64,000 nt of DNA from Acidimicrobiia bacterium (GTDB lineage Bacteria > Actinomycetota > Acidimicrobiia > Spongiisociales > UBA5794): assembly GCA_026985095.1 (NCBI GenBank), contig JALSQW010000046.1, positions 62,001 to 126,000 on the forward strand, written 5' to 3'. Below, in pieces: positions 24,991 through 33,473 of the stretch. Each line of letters opens with the position of its first letter. Within the stretch, counting starts at the first letter, position 1. Both the position numbers and the translations under genes were made by a program. Under the pieces are notes generated by a model. That model worked only from the letters and a program-made list of their open reading frames with translations, was not told the DNA's origin and searched no databases.

Positions 24991-26207
24991 CGATGGACTA
25001 CAACCTGTTGGACGCACTCGAGCTGGTCGAGCGGGAGAAGGGTGTGCCCGCCGAGACCATCCTCGACGCGCTCGCCAACGCGCTCGTCTCCGCCTACAAG
25101 CGCACCCCCGGCGCCGCCGAGGAAGCCCGCGTCACCATCGATGCCGACACCGGCGAGATCATCGTCTACGGCCAGGAGCTCGACGAGGAAGGCAACGTCG
25201 TCAAGGAATGGGAGGACACGCCGGAGGACTTCGGGCGGATCGCCGCGCAGACCGCCAAGCAGGTCATCCTCCAACGCCTCCGCGACGCCAAACGCGAACA
25301 GGTGTACGAGATCTACGAGGGGCGCGAGGGCGACCTGATCACCGGCATCGTCCAGCAGTCCGATCACCGGTACGCCATCTTGGACCTCGGTGATGCCGAG
25401 GCCATCATGCCCGCCTCCGAGAGGATCCCCTACGAGCGGCTCGAACGAGGCAACCGGGTCAAGGCCTACATCCTGGAGGTCCGCGGCGAAGGGAAGGGCC
25501 CGCAGATCGTCGTCTCCCGCAGCCACCCCGAGTTCATCCGCTCGCTGTTCGAGCTGGAGGTCCCCGAACTGGTCGACGGTGACGTCGAGATCAAGGCGAT
25601 CGCCCGTGAACCGGGCCATCGCACCAAGATCGCCGTCGTGTCGCACGATCCGAACGTGGACCCCGTGGGCGCCTGTGTCGGCGCTCGCGGTTCACGGGTG
25701 CGCCAGGTCGTCAACGAACTGCGAGGGGAGAAGGTCGACATCGTCGAATGGCGGGACGACACCCGATCGTTCATCGCCGAGGCCCTCAGCCCGGCCAGGG
25801 TCAAGGACGTCCGTCTCGACGAGGAGAACAAGGTCGCCGAGGTCATCGTGCCGGACCATCAGCTCTCCCTGGCGATCGGCAAGGAAGGCCAGAACGCACG
25901 CCTCGCCGCGCGGTTGACGGGCTACAAGATCGACATCCGCTCCGAGAGCCAGGACCTGGGACTCGACGTCGAGGAGGAAACCGCCGAGGAGCCGTCTGGC
26001 GTGCCGGCGGCCGACGAGGTCCAGACCGAGGCGCCTGCGGAAGCCGGTGAGGCCCCGGAGGGAGCCGGCTCCGAGGCGACGGAGGCCGTCGAGTCTGCGG
26101 AGACGGGCGGAGACGAAGCAGCGACGGGTGGAACGGACCGCGACGAGGAGACACCCGGCGGGGATACGGGGACCGAGATCGCGGCGTCCGACGATGCGAG
26201 CGTCTGA
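24987..26207 (+). CDS. nusA: Transcription termination/antitermination factor NusA
   Basis: RNA-polymerase-associated factor (406 residues). Order of domains: N-terminal RNAP-binding domain (1-125), S1 domain (about 130-200, GDLITGIVQQSDHRYAILDLGDAEAIMP), KH1 (GACVGARGSRVRQVVNELRGEKVDIVEW) and KH2 (LAIGKEGQNARLAARLTGYKIDI). The terminal ~70 residues are Glu/Ala/Thr-rich and disordered instead of the acidic repeats of proteobacteria. The GTG at 24987 overlaps the rimP stop; an ATG at 24993 is an alternative. ylxR, usually between nusA and infB, is absent. Confidence 0.97.
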   Translation: MTMDYNLLDALELVEREKGVPAETILDALANALVSAYKRTPGAAEEARVTIDADTGEIIVYGQELDEEGNVVKEWEDTPEDFGRIAAQTAKQVILQRLRDAKREQVYEIYEGREGDLITGIVQQSDHRYAILDLGDAEAIMPASERIPYERLERGNRVKAYILEVRGEGKGPQIVVSRSHPEFIRSLFELEVPELVDGDVEIKAIAREPGHRTKIAVVSHDPNVDPVGACVGARGSRVRQVVNELRGEKVDIVEWRDDTRSFIAEALSPARVKDVRLDEENKVAEVIVPDHQLSLAIGKEGQNARLAARLTGYKIDIRSESQDLGLDVEEETAEEPSGVPAADEVQTEAPAEAGEAPEGAGSEATEAVESAETGGDEAATGGTDRDEETPGGDTGTEIAASDDASV

Positions 26208-26242
26208 ACGAACGGGAACGAAGAGAACGGTCGGAGGTGACG

Positions 26243-28333
26243 GTGGCGAAAGTACGGGTCTATGAGCTCGCCCGAGAACTCGGGAGAGAATCCAAGGAGG
26301 TCCTGACGCGCGCCCAGGAACTGGGGATCGCGGTCAAGACCGCCTCCTCGGGTCTCGACGAGGAAGCCGCGGAACTCGTCCGCCTCGCCTTCGCCGAGGA
26401 ACCAGCCGGCGCGGCCGGCGAGACGGAGGAGCCCGGTGCGGTGGAGGAAGCCACCGGCCCCACGGCCGAGGTCGCCGAGACGCCGGCCCCGGCGCCCGAG
26501 CCGGAGACGGAACCTCGGGCAGCGCGGACCGAAGCCGAAGCGGAGGAGGCCGAGGAAGAGCGGATCCTCATCGTCGAACCGGGAGTCACCGCCCACGAGT
26601 TCGGACGGATGGTCGGCCAACGGACCACCGACGTCATGCGCCAGCTCATGGCCATGGGGGCGATGGTGCCCGGGTCGGGAGAGATCCCCCGCGATGCCAT
26701 CGAGGAGCTCGGCCGGCACTTCGGGTACGAGGTCCTCGTCTCCGAGCCAGAGGAAGAGGAACAACCCGAGATCACCGCCCCGCTCCGTCACATCGTGGAG
26801 TTCCACGACGACGAGGCGAGCCTCCAACCGCGGCCGCCGGTGGTGACCGTCATGGGCCACGTCGACCATGGCAAGACCCAGCTGCTCGACACGATCCGGC
26901 ACGCCAACGTGGTCGCCGGAGAAGCCGGAGGCATCACCCAGCACATCGGCGCCTACCAGGTCGAGATCGACGGCGCCAAGATCACCTTCATCGACACCCC
27001 CGGTCATGAGGCGTTCACCGCCCTGAGGGCCCGCGGTGCGAACGTCACCGACATCGTCGTGCTCGTCGTCGCCGCCGACGACGGCGTCAAACCGCAGACC
27101 GTCGAAGCGATCGACCATGCCCGCGCCGCCGACGTGCCACTCATCGTGGCGATCAACAAGATGGATCTCCCCGCTGCCGACCCGAACACCGTCCGGGCCC
27201 AACTCACCCAGTACGGGGTCATCGTCGAACAACTCGGCGGTGACGTCCCCTCGGTCGAGGTATCGGCGTTGCAGGGCACCGGTATCGACGAGCTGCTCGA
27301 GATGATCGCCCTGGTGGCCGAGGTGGAGGAGCTCAAGGCGAACCCGAAGGCGCCCGCCGTCGGCACGATCGTCGAGGCGCAGCTCGAGATCGGTCGCGGA
27401 CCGGTCGCGACCGTCATCGTGCAACGGGGAACGCTCAAGCGGGGCGACGCCATCGTCGCGTGGAGCGTCCCCGGCCGGGTCCGGGCCATGTTCGACGATC
27501 GGGGAGACCAGGTGAAGGCCGCCGGCCCATCGACCCCGGTCCTCGTTTCGGGCTGGGACGAGGTACCGACGGCCGGCGACATGTTCGAGGTCGTCAAGAA
27601 CGAACGGACGGCTAGGAAGCTCGCGGAGCGTCGCAAGGAAGAGGACCGTGCGGCCGAACTGACCGTCCCGACGGCCGCGGAACGGCTCGGTGCGCTCCTG
27701 GAGTCCCTGCGAACCGCCGAACACGCCGAACTGCGGGTCATCGTCAAGGCCGATGCGCACGGGTCGCTCGAGGCGCTGCGCGACTCGATCGGCAAGATCT
27801 CCCGCGAGGACGCGACCGTCAAGATCATCCACGCCGGCGTCGGCGGCATCACCGCCAACGACGTGATGCTGGCGGAAGCCTCCGACGCCATCATCTACGG
27901 CTTCAACACCCGACCGGATGCCGCCGCTCGGGCCGCGGCGAAGGAACACGGCATCGATATCCGGACCTTCAACATCATCTACGAGCTGCTCGACGATGTC
28001 GAGTCGCTCATGGTGGGCGAGCTGGCACCCGAGGAGGTCGAGTCGTTCCTCGGGGTGGCCGAAGTACGGGCCACCTTCCGGGCGCCCCGCTACGGCACCG
28101 TCGCTGGATGCTACGTCACCGAAGGCGCCATCAACCGCAACGCACGGGCTCGGCTCGTACGCGACGGGGTCGTCGTGTACGACGGGAAGATCGCCTCGCT
28201 GCGACGGTTCAAAGAGGACGTGCAGCAGGTGGCCACCGGGTTCGAATGCGGGATCGGTCTGGAGAACTTCCGTGACATCAAGGAAGGCGACATGATCGAG
28301 TCGTACGAGGTCCGTGAGGTCGCTCGCACCTGA
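26243..28333 (+). CDS. infB: Translation initiation factor IF-2
   Basis: GTPase that places fMet-tRNA on the 30S subunit (696 residues, short compared with the 900-1,000 of Streptomyces). The N-terminal IF2N domain ([25 protein letters not shown]) is followed by a short Ala/Glu/Pro-rich linker, a second IF2N ([21 protein letters not shown]) and the G domain with G1 GHVDHGKT (205-212), DTPGHEAF and NKMD. The second GTG (26243) is preferred because the near-perfect GGAGGTGA lies two bases ahead; GTG 26237 lies inside that site. Confidence 0.97.
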   Translation: MAKVRVYELARELGRESKEVLTRAQELGIAVKTASSGLDEEAAELVRLAFAEEPAGAAGETEEPGAVEEATGPTAEVAETPAPAPEPETEPRAARTEAEAEEAEEERILIVEPGVTAHEFGRMVGQRTTDVMRQLMAMGAMVPGSGEIPRDAIEELGRHFGYEVLVSEPEEEEQPEITAPLRHIVEFHDDEASLQPRPPVVTVMGHVDHGKTQLLDTIRHANVVAGEAGGITQHIGAYQVEIDGAKITFIDTPGHEAFTALRARGANVTDIVVLVVAADDGVKPQTVEAIDHARAADVPLIVAINKMDLPAADPNTVRAQLTQYGVIVEQLGGDVPSVEVSALQGTGIDELLEMIALVAEVEELKANPKAPAVGTIVEAQLEIGRGPVATVIVQRGTLKRGDAIVAWSVPGRVRAMFDDRGDQVKAAGPSTPVLVSGWDEVPTAGDMFEVVKNERTARKLAERRKEEDRAAELTVPTAAERLGALLESLRTAEHAELRVIVKADAHGSLEALRDSIGKISREDATVKIIHAGVGGITANDVMLAEASDAIIYGFNTRPDAAARAAAKEHGIDIRTFNIIYELLDDVESLMVGELAPEEVESFLGVAEVRATFRAPRYGTVAGCYVTEGAINRNARARLVRDGVVVYDGKIASLRRFKEDVQQVATGFECGIGLENFRDIKEGDMIESYEVREVART

Positions 28334-28340
28334 GCCGCCC

Positions 28341-28643
28341 ATGGCCGGACTCCACGCTGCCGTCATGCGGGCCGACCTGCGGATCCCCTCGTCGGGTTCG
28401 CTCAAGGCGAAACGTCGGGTCCTCAAGTCGCTCATCGCCCGCCTGTCGGCCCCTTCGCCCGTCGCGGTCGCCGAGGTCGATCATCAGGACCTCTGGCAAC
28501 GCGCCACCCTCGGGATCGCCGCCGTCGCGCCGCAGGAGGGTCAGGTGATGCGACTCCTGCACGTCGCCGAACGGACGATCCGGGAGTCGCACGAGGTCGA
28601 GCTGCTGGGCACGGCGATCGAGCGCTGCGGAGTGCCGGAATGA
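28341..28643 (+). CDS. DUF503 family protein (YlxP-like)
   Basis: A 100-residue protein of the DUF503 family, which is often encoded between infB and rbfA. Recognisable are LRIPSSGSLKAKRRVLKSLIARL and AVAEVDHQDLWQRATLGIAAVA. The product is small and cytoplasmic; function unknown, though the context suggests ribosome assembly or translation. The first ATG (28341) is eight bases after the infB stop; a second in-frame ATG at 28365 would give the more usual short N-terminus. The stop overlaps rbfA (ATGA). Confidence 0.9.
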   Translation: MAGLHAAVMRADLRIPSSGSLKAKRRVLKSLIARLSAPSPVAVAEVDHQDLWQRATLGIAAVAPQEGQVMRLLHVAERTIRESHEVELLGTAIERCGVPE

Positions 28644-29056
28644 GCCGACGACCCAGCCCGCGTATGCGCAAGGTCAACGAGACGATCCGGGAGATCGTCG
28701 CCGACGAGCTGACGAGGCTCGGCGATCCGGGGATCGGGTTCGTCACCGTCACGGGTGTCGACACCGCACCCGATCTCCGTACGGCGATCGTGTACTACTC
28801 GGTGCTGGGCGATCAGGAGGACCGATCCGCCACCGCCGAGGCGCTGGAGCGAGCCCACGCCCGTCTCCAGGCAGCCGTGGCCCGCCAGGCCCGCCTCAAG
28901 TACACGCCGCGACTGTCGTTCGAGATCGACGCCTCGATCGACCGGGGCTTCCGGATCGATGCCCTCCTCCACGAGCTCGAGGAGGAACGCGCCGACGGAT
29001 CCGGCGGCGGTGACGGCCGCTACGGTGCCGACGACGACGGGAAGGACATCGCATGA
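28640..29056 (+). CDS. rbfA: 30S ribosome-binding factor RbfA
   Basis: KH-fold 16S rRNA maturation factor (138 residues). Family features: RMRKVNETIREIVADELTRLGDPGIGFVTVTGVDTAPDL, VYYSVLG and RLKYTPRLSFEIDASIDRGFRIDALLHEL. The tail after residue 115 is Gly/Asp-rich. ATGA overlaps on both sides tie it to DUF503 and nrnA, so these genes are one transcript. Confidence 0.95.
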   Translation: MSRRPSPRMRKVNETIREIVADELTRLGDPGIGFVTVTGVDTAPDLRTAIVYYSVLGDQEDRSATAEALERAHARLQAAVARQARLKYTPRLSFEIDASIDRGFRIDALLHELEEERADGSGGGDGRYGADDDGKDIA

Positions 29057-30027
29057 CCGCGCGCGAATGGGGCCGGTTCGTCCCCGATGAGATCGTTCGC
29101 GAGCTGGCTGCAGCGACCTCGGTCGGGGCCGTCGGTCACGTCGGCCCCGACGGCGACGCACTGGGTTCCATCCTCGGGCTCACGCTCGCGGCCAGGGCTG
29201 CAGGCAAGGAGGCCTACGCCTCGTTCGGGGAGCCCTTCACCCTGACCGAGAACTTCGACTACCTGGATCGCTCCACCCTGGTGCCGCCGAGCGAGTTCCC
29301 CGAGGGTCTCGATGTCGTCGTCGCCTGCGACACGGCCGCCCGCAGCCGCCTCGGCAGCATCGTCGATCGGGTCGAGACCGCCCACCGGTTGATCGTCGTC
29401 GACCATCATCGGTCCAACGGCGGGTTCGGGGACCTCGAGTGGATCGACCCGGAGGCCGCCGCCACGGCCCAGATGATCTTCCATCTGCTGCGACGGCTGA
29501 CATGGCCCGTCGACCGCTCTGCCGCCACGGCGCTGTACACGGGGATCATCACCGATACGGGTCGGTTCCAGTACTCGTCGATGACCCCGGACGTCCATCT
29601 CATCGCAGCCGAGCTCCTCGCGGCGGGGGTCCGTCAGGATCTCGTCGCCGAGAAGCTGTTCGAAGAGGCACCGTTCGGGTACTACCGGGTCGTCTCCAAC
29701 GTGATGGGTCGGGCCGTGCTCGAGGCCGAGATCGGGCTCGTGTGGTCGGTGCTCTACCATGCCGACCTCGACGAGGCCGGGATCCGCTACGAGGACACCG
29801 ACGGTCTCATCGACCTGGTCAGGATCGCACGCGAAGCCGGCGTCGCCTGTCTCCTCAAGGAGCGAGACTCTGGCCTGATCAAGGGCAGCCTCCGGTCGCG
29901 GGGGCGGATCGACGTCGCCGCCATCGCGGCGACCTTCGGCGGCGGGGGCCACCACAACGCCGCCGGGTTCACCTTCGAAGGAACCGTGGACGAGGCCATG
30001 GCCAGGGTTCGGGCCGCGCTGTCATGA
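29053..30027 (+). CDS. nrnA: DHH-family nanoRNase/pAp phosphatase (NrnA type)
   Basis: Manganese phosphoesterase that degrades 2-5-nt RNAs and dephosphorylates pAp (324 residues). The DHH domain motifs are GHVGPDGDALGS, VVACDTAARSR, VVDHHRSN and TGIITDTGRFQYS; the DHHA1 domain ends with the glycine box FGGGGHHNAAGF that binds the substrate base. The rbfA-nrnA-truB order is widespread in Gram-positive bacteria. ATGA overlaps join it to rbfA upstream and truB downstream. Confidence 0.95.
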   Translation: MTAREWGRFVPDEIVRELAAATSVGAVGHVGPDGDALGSILGLTLAARAAGKEAYASFGEPFTLTENFDYLDRSTLVPPSEFPEGLDVVVACDTAARSRLGSIVDRVETAHRLIVVDHHRSNGGFGDLEWIDPEAAATAQMIFHLLRRLTWPVDRSAATALYTGIITDTGRFQYSSMTPDVHLIAAELLAAGVRQDLVAEKLFEEAPFGYYRVVSNVMGRAVLEAEIGLVWSVLYHADLDEAGIRYEDTDGLIDLVRIAREAGVACLLKERDSGLIKGSLRSRGRIDVAAIAATFGGGGHHNAAGFTFEGTVDEAMARVRAALS

Positions 30028-30926
30028 GCGAGGCACCGACCGCCGGGTTCCTCCTCGTGGACAAGCCGGGAGGGTGGACCTCGCACGACGTCGTCGCCAA
30101 GATCCGCGCCTCGACGGGTGCCAAGGCAGGGCATGCCGGGACCCTGGACCCCATGGCGACGGGTCTCCTCGTCGTCGGTCTCGGTCGAAGCACCCGGCTC
30201 ATCCGGTTCGTCCAGGGCCAGGCGAAGGAGTACGTCGCCCGCGCACGTCTCGGGGTCGCCACCGACAGCCTCGACGCCGACGGCGCCATCTTGAGCCGGT
30301 CGCCCCTACCGGTTGACGAGGCGGCCGTGCGTGGGGCGATGGAGCGCTTCGTCGGGGACATCATGCAGATCCCTCCGATGGTCTCGGCCAAGAAGGTCGG
30401 AGGGAAGCGGCTCTATGCCTTGGCTCGGGAGGGGGTCGAGGTCGAACGGTCGCCGCGACCGGTCACGGTGTACGAGTTCGAGCTGCTCGACCTCGCTCCC
30501 TGCGACTACCCGGAGATCGAGTTCCGCGCCGTGGTCTCGACCGGAACCTACATCCGGACCTTGGCCGACGACCTCGCGCAGGCCCTCGGTGGCCATGCCC
30601 ACCTGACGTCGCTGCGCCGGACCCGGATCGGTGCTCTGCGCGTCGACGCCGCGTCGACGCTCGAAGCGATCGAGGAGGCGGTGTCCGCGGGGACGCTCGA
30701 CGAGCTCGTCGTCGCCCCCGCCGACGCCCTGTCGCCGATGCCGAGGATCGTCGTCACCGAGGAGCTGGCGGCAGCCGCCGCGCACGGCGTCGCCCTCCCG
30801 CTACCTGCAGTGGGAGCCGAGGTGCCCGATGACGCTCCGATCACCCTTCTCGACCCGTCGGGAGCCATGCTGGGCGTGTTCCGCTCCCGCGGCGGGGTGC
30901 TCCGGCCGGAGGTGGTGACCGCGTGA
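30024..30926 (+). CDS. truB: tRNA pseudouridine(55) synthase
   Basis: Converts U55 to pseudouridine in the T-loop of tRNAs (300 residues). The N-terminal GFLLVDKPGGWTSHDVV and the catalytic-Asp motif GHAGTLDPMATGLLVV (Asp near residue 42) are intact, along with RLYALAREG and VSTGTYIRTLADDLAQALG. A small PUA-like C-terminal domain follows. ATGA overlap with nrnA and GTGA overlap with ribF. Confidence 0.96.
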   Translation: MSEAPTAGFLLVDKPGGWTSHDVVAKIRASTGAKAGHAGTLDPMATGLLVVGLGRSTRLIRFVQGQAKEYVARARLGVATDSLDADGAILSRSPLPVDEAAVRGAMERFVGDIMQIPPMVSAKKVGGKRLYALAREGVEVERSPRPVTVYEFELLDLAPCDYPEIEFRAVVSTGTYIRTLADDLAQALGGHAHLTSLRRTRIGALRVDAASTLEAIEEAVSAGTLDELVVAPADALSPMPRIVVTEELAAAAAHGVALPLPAVGAEVPDDAPITLLDPSGAMLGVFRSRGGVLRPEVVTA

Positions 30927-31846
30927 TCGTCTTCGAGGGGGATCCGACCCGATGGCAGACGCCTGCAGGTGGGACCGCCGTGGCGGTGGGCGTCTTCGAT
31001 GGTGTCCACCTAGGTCACCGCGCGGTCTTCGGCGCGCTCGCCCCGGCACCGGACGACACGGTCCCCGGCGTGGTGACGTTCGATCCGAACCCGGCAACGG
31101 TTCTCGGCAGCGGAACGACGGCGTTGACGACCCTCCGGCGGCGATTGGAGCTGATGGCCGATGCCGGACTCGCCGTCGCCTCCGTGGTGACCTTCGACGA
31201 GGAGCTCGCCGCGCGTTCGCCGCAGGACTTCATCGACAGCTTCCTCGTCGAGGCCCTCGCCGCGAAGGTGGTGGCGGTGGGAGAGGGGTTCCGGTTCGGC
31301 CACGGCGCGTCGGGAACCACCGACACCCTCGTCGAGGCGGGTCGCCGGCACGGATTCGAAGTCCGGGTCGTGCCGATCCTCGAGATCGATGGTGTACCGG
31401 TCCGCTCGTCGCTGATCCGTCGTCGGATCGTGACCGGTGACGTCGGTGGGGCAGCCCGGTTCCTCGGCCGACCCCATGAGCTCGAAGGTTCCGTCGTCCC
31501 CGGCGACGGGCGGGGCCGAACGATCGGGATCCCCACCGCCAACATCGAGATCGACGACGACCTCACCGTCCCGGCCCGTGGCGTCTACGCCGTCAGGGTG
31601 CATGTGGGCCCGGCGGTCGTGGACGGAGTCGCCAACATCGGGACCCGCCCGACCTTCGACGGCATCGAGGAGGTCGTCGAGGTCCACCTCCTCGACGTTT
31701 CCCAGGACCTGTACGGTGCGCATCTTCGGATCGAGTTCCTGGACCGGATCCGAGGGGAACGTCGGTTCCCCGACGTGGAGGCGCTCGTCACCCAGATCCA
31801 CGACGACATCGCCGCAACCCGGCGGATCCTCCATCCCGACGGCTGA
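30923..31846 (+). CDS. ribF: Bifunctional riboflavin kinase/FAD synthetase
   Basis: Makes FMN and FAD from riboflavin (307 residues). The FAD-synthetase half shows GVFDGVHLGHRAV, TFDPNPATVL and RSSLIRRRIVTGDVGGAARFLGRPHEL; the riboflavin-kinase half has GRGRTIGIPTANIEIDDD and GVANIGTRPTFDG. The GTG start overlaps the truB stop (GTGA). The end of the rimP operon is probably here: a hairpin lies 12 bases after the stop. Confidence 0.96.
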   Translation: MIVFEGDPTRWQTPAGGTAVAVGVFDGVHLGHRAVFGALAPAPDDTVPGVVTFDPNPATVLGSGTTALTTLRRRLELMADAGLAVASVVTFDEELAARSPQDFIDSFLVEALAAKVVAVGEGFRFGHGASGTTDTLVEAGRRHGFEVRVVPILEIDGVPVRSSLIRRRIVTGDVGGAARFLGRPHELEGSVVPGDGRGRTIGIPTANIEIDDDLTVPARGVYAVRVHVGPAVVDGVANIGTRPTFDGIEEVVEVHLLDVSQDLYGAHLRIEFLDRIRGERRFPDVEALVTQIHDDIAATRRILHPDG

Positions 31847-31857
31847 TCGCCGTCTCT

Positions 31858-31876
31858 GCGAGGGTCTTGCCCTCGC
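31858..31876 (+). terminator. Hairpin after ribF, possible terminator without T-tract
   Basis: GCGAGGG (31858-31864) pairs with CCCTCGC (31870-31876) around a five-base loop. No T-run follows, so it is a weak or non-canonical terminator, of the kind common in high-GC actinobacteria. Confidence 0.4.
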
Positions 31877-31919
31877 ACGGTCGCTCCGGCATGGTGACCG
31901 GGTCGGAGAAAGGATCCCC

Positions 31920-32963
31920 GTGCCGGTCGTCGTGTCCCTCGTCGTGTCCCTCGCTCTCGCCGCCGGGTCGCCACCTGCTCCTGTCGCCGGGTTGGCCCTC
32001 GACGGATCCACCACGACGGTGTCGGTGCTGGGCGTTCCCGTACGGGTCCCGGTGCGGGCGCCGACGCTCCCGCGCTGGCCCTGGCCGCCGATCCCGGTTC
32101 CTCCCCTCCCGATCCCGCTCCCGGTTCCCGGTCGCGGTGGGCGTCCCGGCCGGCGGCGCGGCCGGCGGCGCGGTGAAGGGACCGGTGAGACGTTGTTCAT
32201 CTACGTTCCCGGCCACGGCGGCGATCCGGACGGTTTCGCCGATCTCGCCCGCCGCATGGGAACGCCACCGGATCGGGTCCAGCGGTTCGACTACACCATG
32301 GTCGGTCCGTGGAACGACCCGGTGGAGGCGTCGAAGTGGGTTCCGGTGGACGACGCCGCCGACGTGCTGGCGTGGGTGATCGAACGCGAAGCCCAGCGCA
32401 ACCGGCGCATCTACGTCGTCGGCCACTCCAAAGGCGGCGCGGTCGTCACCCAGATGATCGCCAACTGGGACGCCGGCATCGGCCGTCCGCCGCCGGAGCT
32501 CGTCGGTGCCGCGCTGCTCGACCCCGCCATCGCCCCCGGCGGGCTCGGAGCGCTGCAACGGCTCGGGACCGTCGTCGGCGACGTCCCCGACAACGGTGGG
32601 TTCGACCCGATCCGTTGTGGCCCGGAGGGCTGTCGCGACGTGCGGGTGGGTCTGGGTCGACGATCCGGCATCGAGGTCATCGCGATCCGGAACCGGGAGG
32701 CACTGGTCATGAACTTCCTCGACGATCCCGACGGCCTTCGGGTGTACGACGTCGACTCACCTGCTGGCGACCCGTTCGCCCGGTTCCTCGATCCGCTGGG
32801 TTCCCTCGGTGACGCTCACCGATCGATGCTGCACGACGACGCCACCGCGAGCTGTATCGCTGCCGAGGCGAGCCGACCGGGGAGCTGCCGGTGGCGGGCG
32901 GCGTCCAAGTGGCGGCTTCGTCCGTTCGGACGCGGGAGAGGGGCCGGCCCCCTCGTGGAGTGA
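31920..32963 (+). CDS. Secreted alpha/beta-hydrolase (lipase-like)
   Basis: A 347-residue exported protein. The signal peptide covers about residues 1-25 ([21 protein letters not shown]). A Pro-rich linker (about 48-75, [18 protein letters not shown]) and an Arg/Gly stretch precede the catalytic domain. That domain has [15 protein letters not shown] and the nucleophile elbow [11 protein letters not shown] (Ser near 168), typical of lipase/PGAP1-like hydrolases; the acid and His are not certain. The GTG start has AAAGGA five bases upstream. It interrupts the usual ribF-rpsO-pnp order. Substrate unknown. Confidence 0.75.
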   Translation: MPVVVSLVVSLALAAGSPPAPVAGLALDGSTTTVSVLGVPVRVPVRAPTLPRWPWPPIPVPPLPIPLPVPGRGGRPGRRRGRRRGEGTGETLFIYVPGHGGDPDGFADLARRMGTPPDRVQRFDYTMVGPWNDPVEASKWVPVDDAADVLAWVIEREAQRNRRIYVVGHSKGGAVVTQMIANWDAGIGRPPPELVGAALLDPAIAPGGLGALQRLGTVVGDVPDNGGFDPIRCGPEGCRDVRVGLGRRSGIEVIAIRNREALVMNFLDDPDGLRVYDVDSPAGDPFARFLDPLGSLGDAHRSMLHDDATASCIAAEASRPGSCRWRAASKWRLRPFGRGRGAGPLVE

Positions 32964-32989
32964 ACCGGGACCGGTAGCGTCCGCGAGCG

Positions 32990-33018
32990 TGCTAACCTGC
33001 CGTTCGGGCGTTCGCCCG
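32990..33018 (+). promoter_or_regulatory. rpsO extended -10 promoter and leader hairpin
   Basis: TGC-TAACCT (32990-32998) is an extended -10; TAGCGT at 32975-32980 is a second candidate. The transcript would begin with a small hairpin, 33005-33009 paired with 33014-33018 around GTTC. S15 controls its own leader in several bacteria; here that is only a possibility. Confidence 0.4.
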
Positions 33019-33051
33019 CGCAATCAGTCGCGAAGGAAGACAGACACCTCC

Positions 33052-33309
33052 GTGAAGGACACTCAAACCATCATCGAAGAGTTCGGCATGCACGGCACCG
33101 ATACCGGATCGCCGGAGGTGCAGGTCGCGCTGCTCACGCAGCGGATCAACCACCTGACCGAACATCTGAAGGTCCACAAGAAGGACCATCACAGCCGTCG
33201 CGGCCTCCTCATGATGGTGGGGCAGCGCAGGCGGCACCTCCGGTACCTCCGCGAACAAGACGTGGAGCGGTACCGATCGCTGATCGCGAAACTCGGACTG
33301 CGTCGCTGA
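33052..33309 (+). CDS. rpsO: 30S ribosomal protein S15
   Basis: Primary 16S rRNA-binding protein (85 residues, slightly short of the usual 89 at the N-terminus). [53 protein letters not shown] is present across residues 14-66. The GTG start has a GGAAG about 12 bases upstream, a poor spacing. A strong hairpin terminator follows and separates it from pnp. Confidence 0.97.
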   Translation: MKDTQTIIEEFGMHGTDTGSPEVQVALLTQRINHLTEHLKVHKKDHHSRRGLLMMVGQRRRHLRYLREQDVERYRSLIAKLGLRR

Positions 33310-33316
33310 CGTAGCG

Positions 33317-33339
33317 AGAAGGCGGCTCTGCCGCCTTCT
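33317..33339 (+). terminator. Intrinsic terminator after rpsO
   Basis: Perfect ten-base-pair stem, AGAAGGCGGC with GCCGCCTTCT, around a TCT loop; the right arm and next base supply a short CTT run. It starts seven bases after the rpsO stop. Confidence 0.8.
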
Positions 33340-33473
33340 TCCGTATCCGATCCGCATCGACAGAACCGGAGGACGCGGTACCAGTTGTCAGTGGCCGGGC
33401 CTCGACCTGTGCGAGACCCGACCACTGCCAATTGGGACGCTCCTCCCCGAGACAACGCAAAGGAGCGTGCCGC

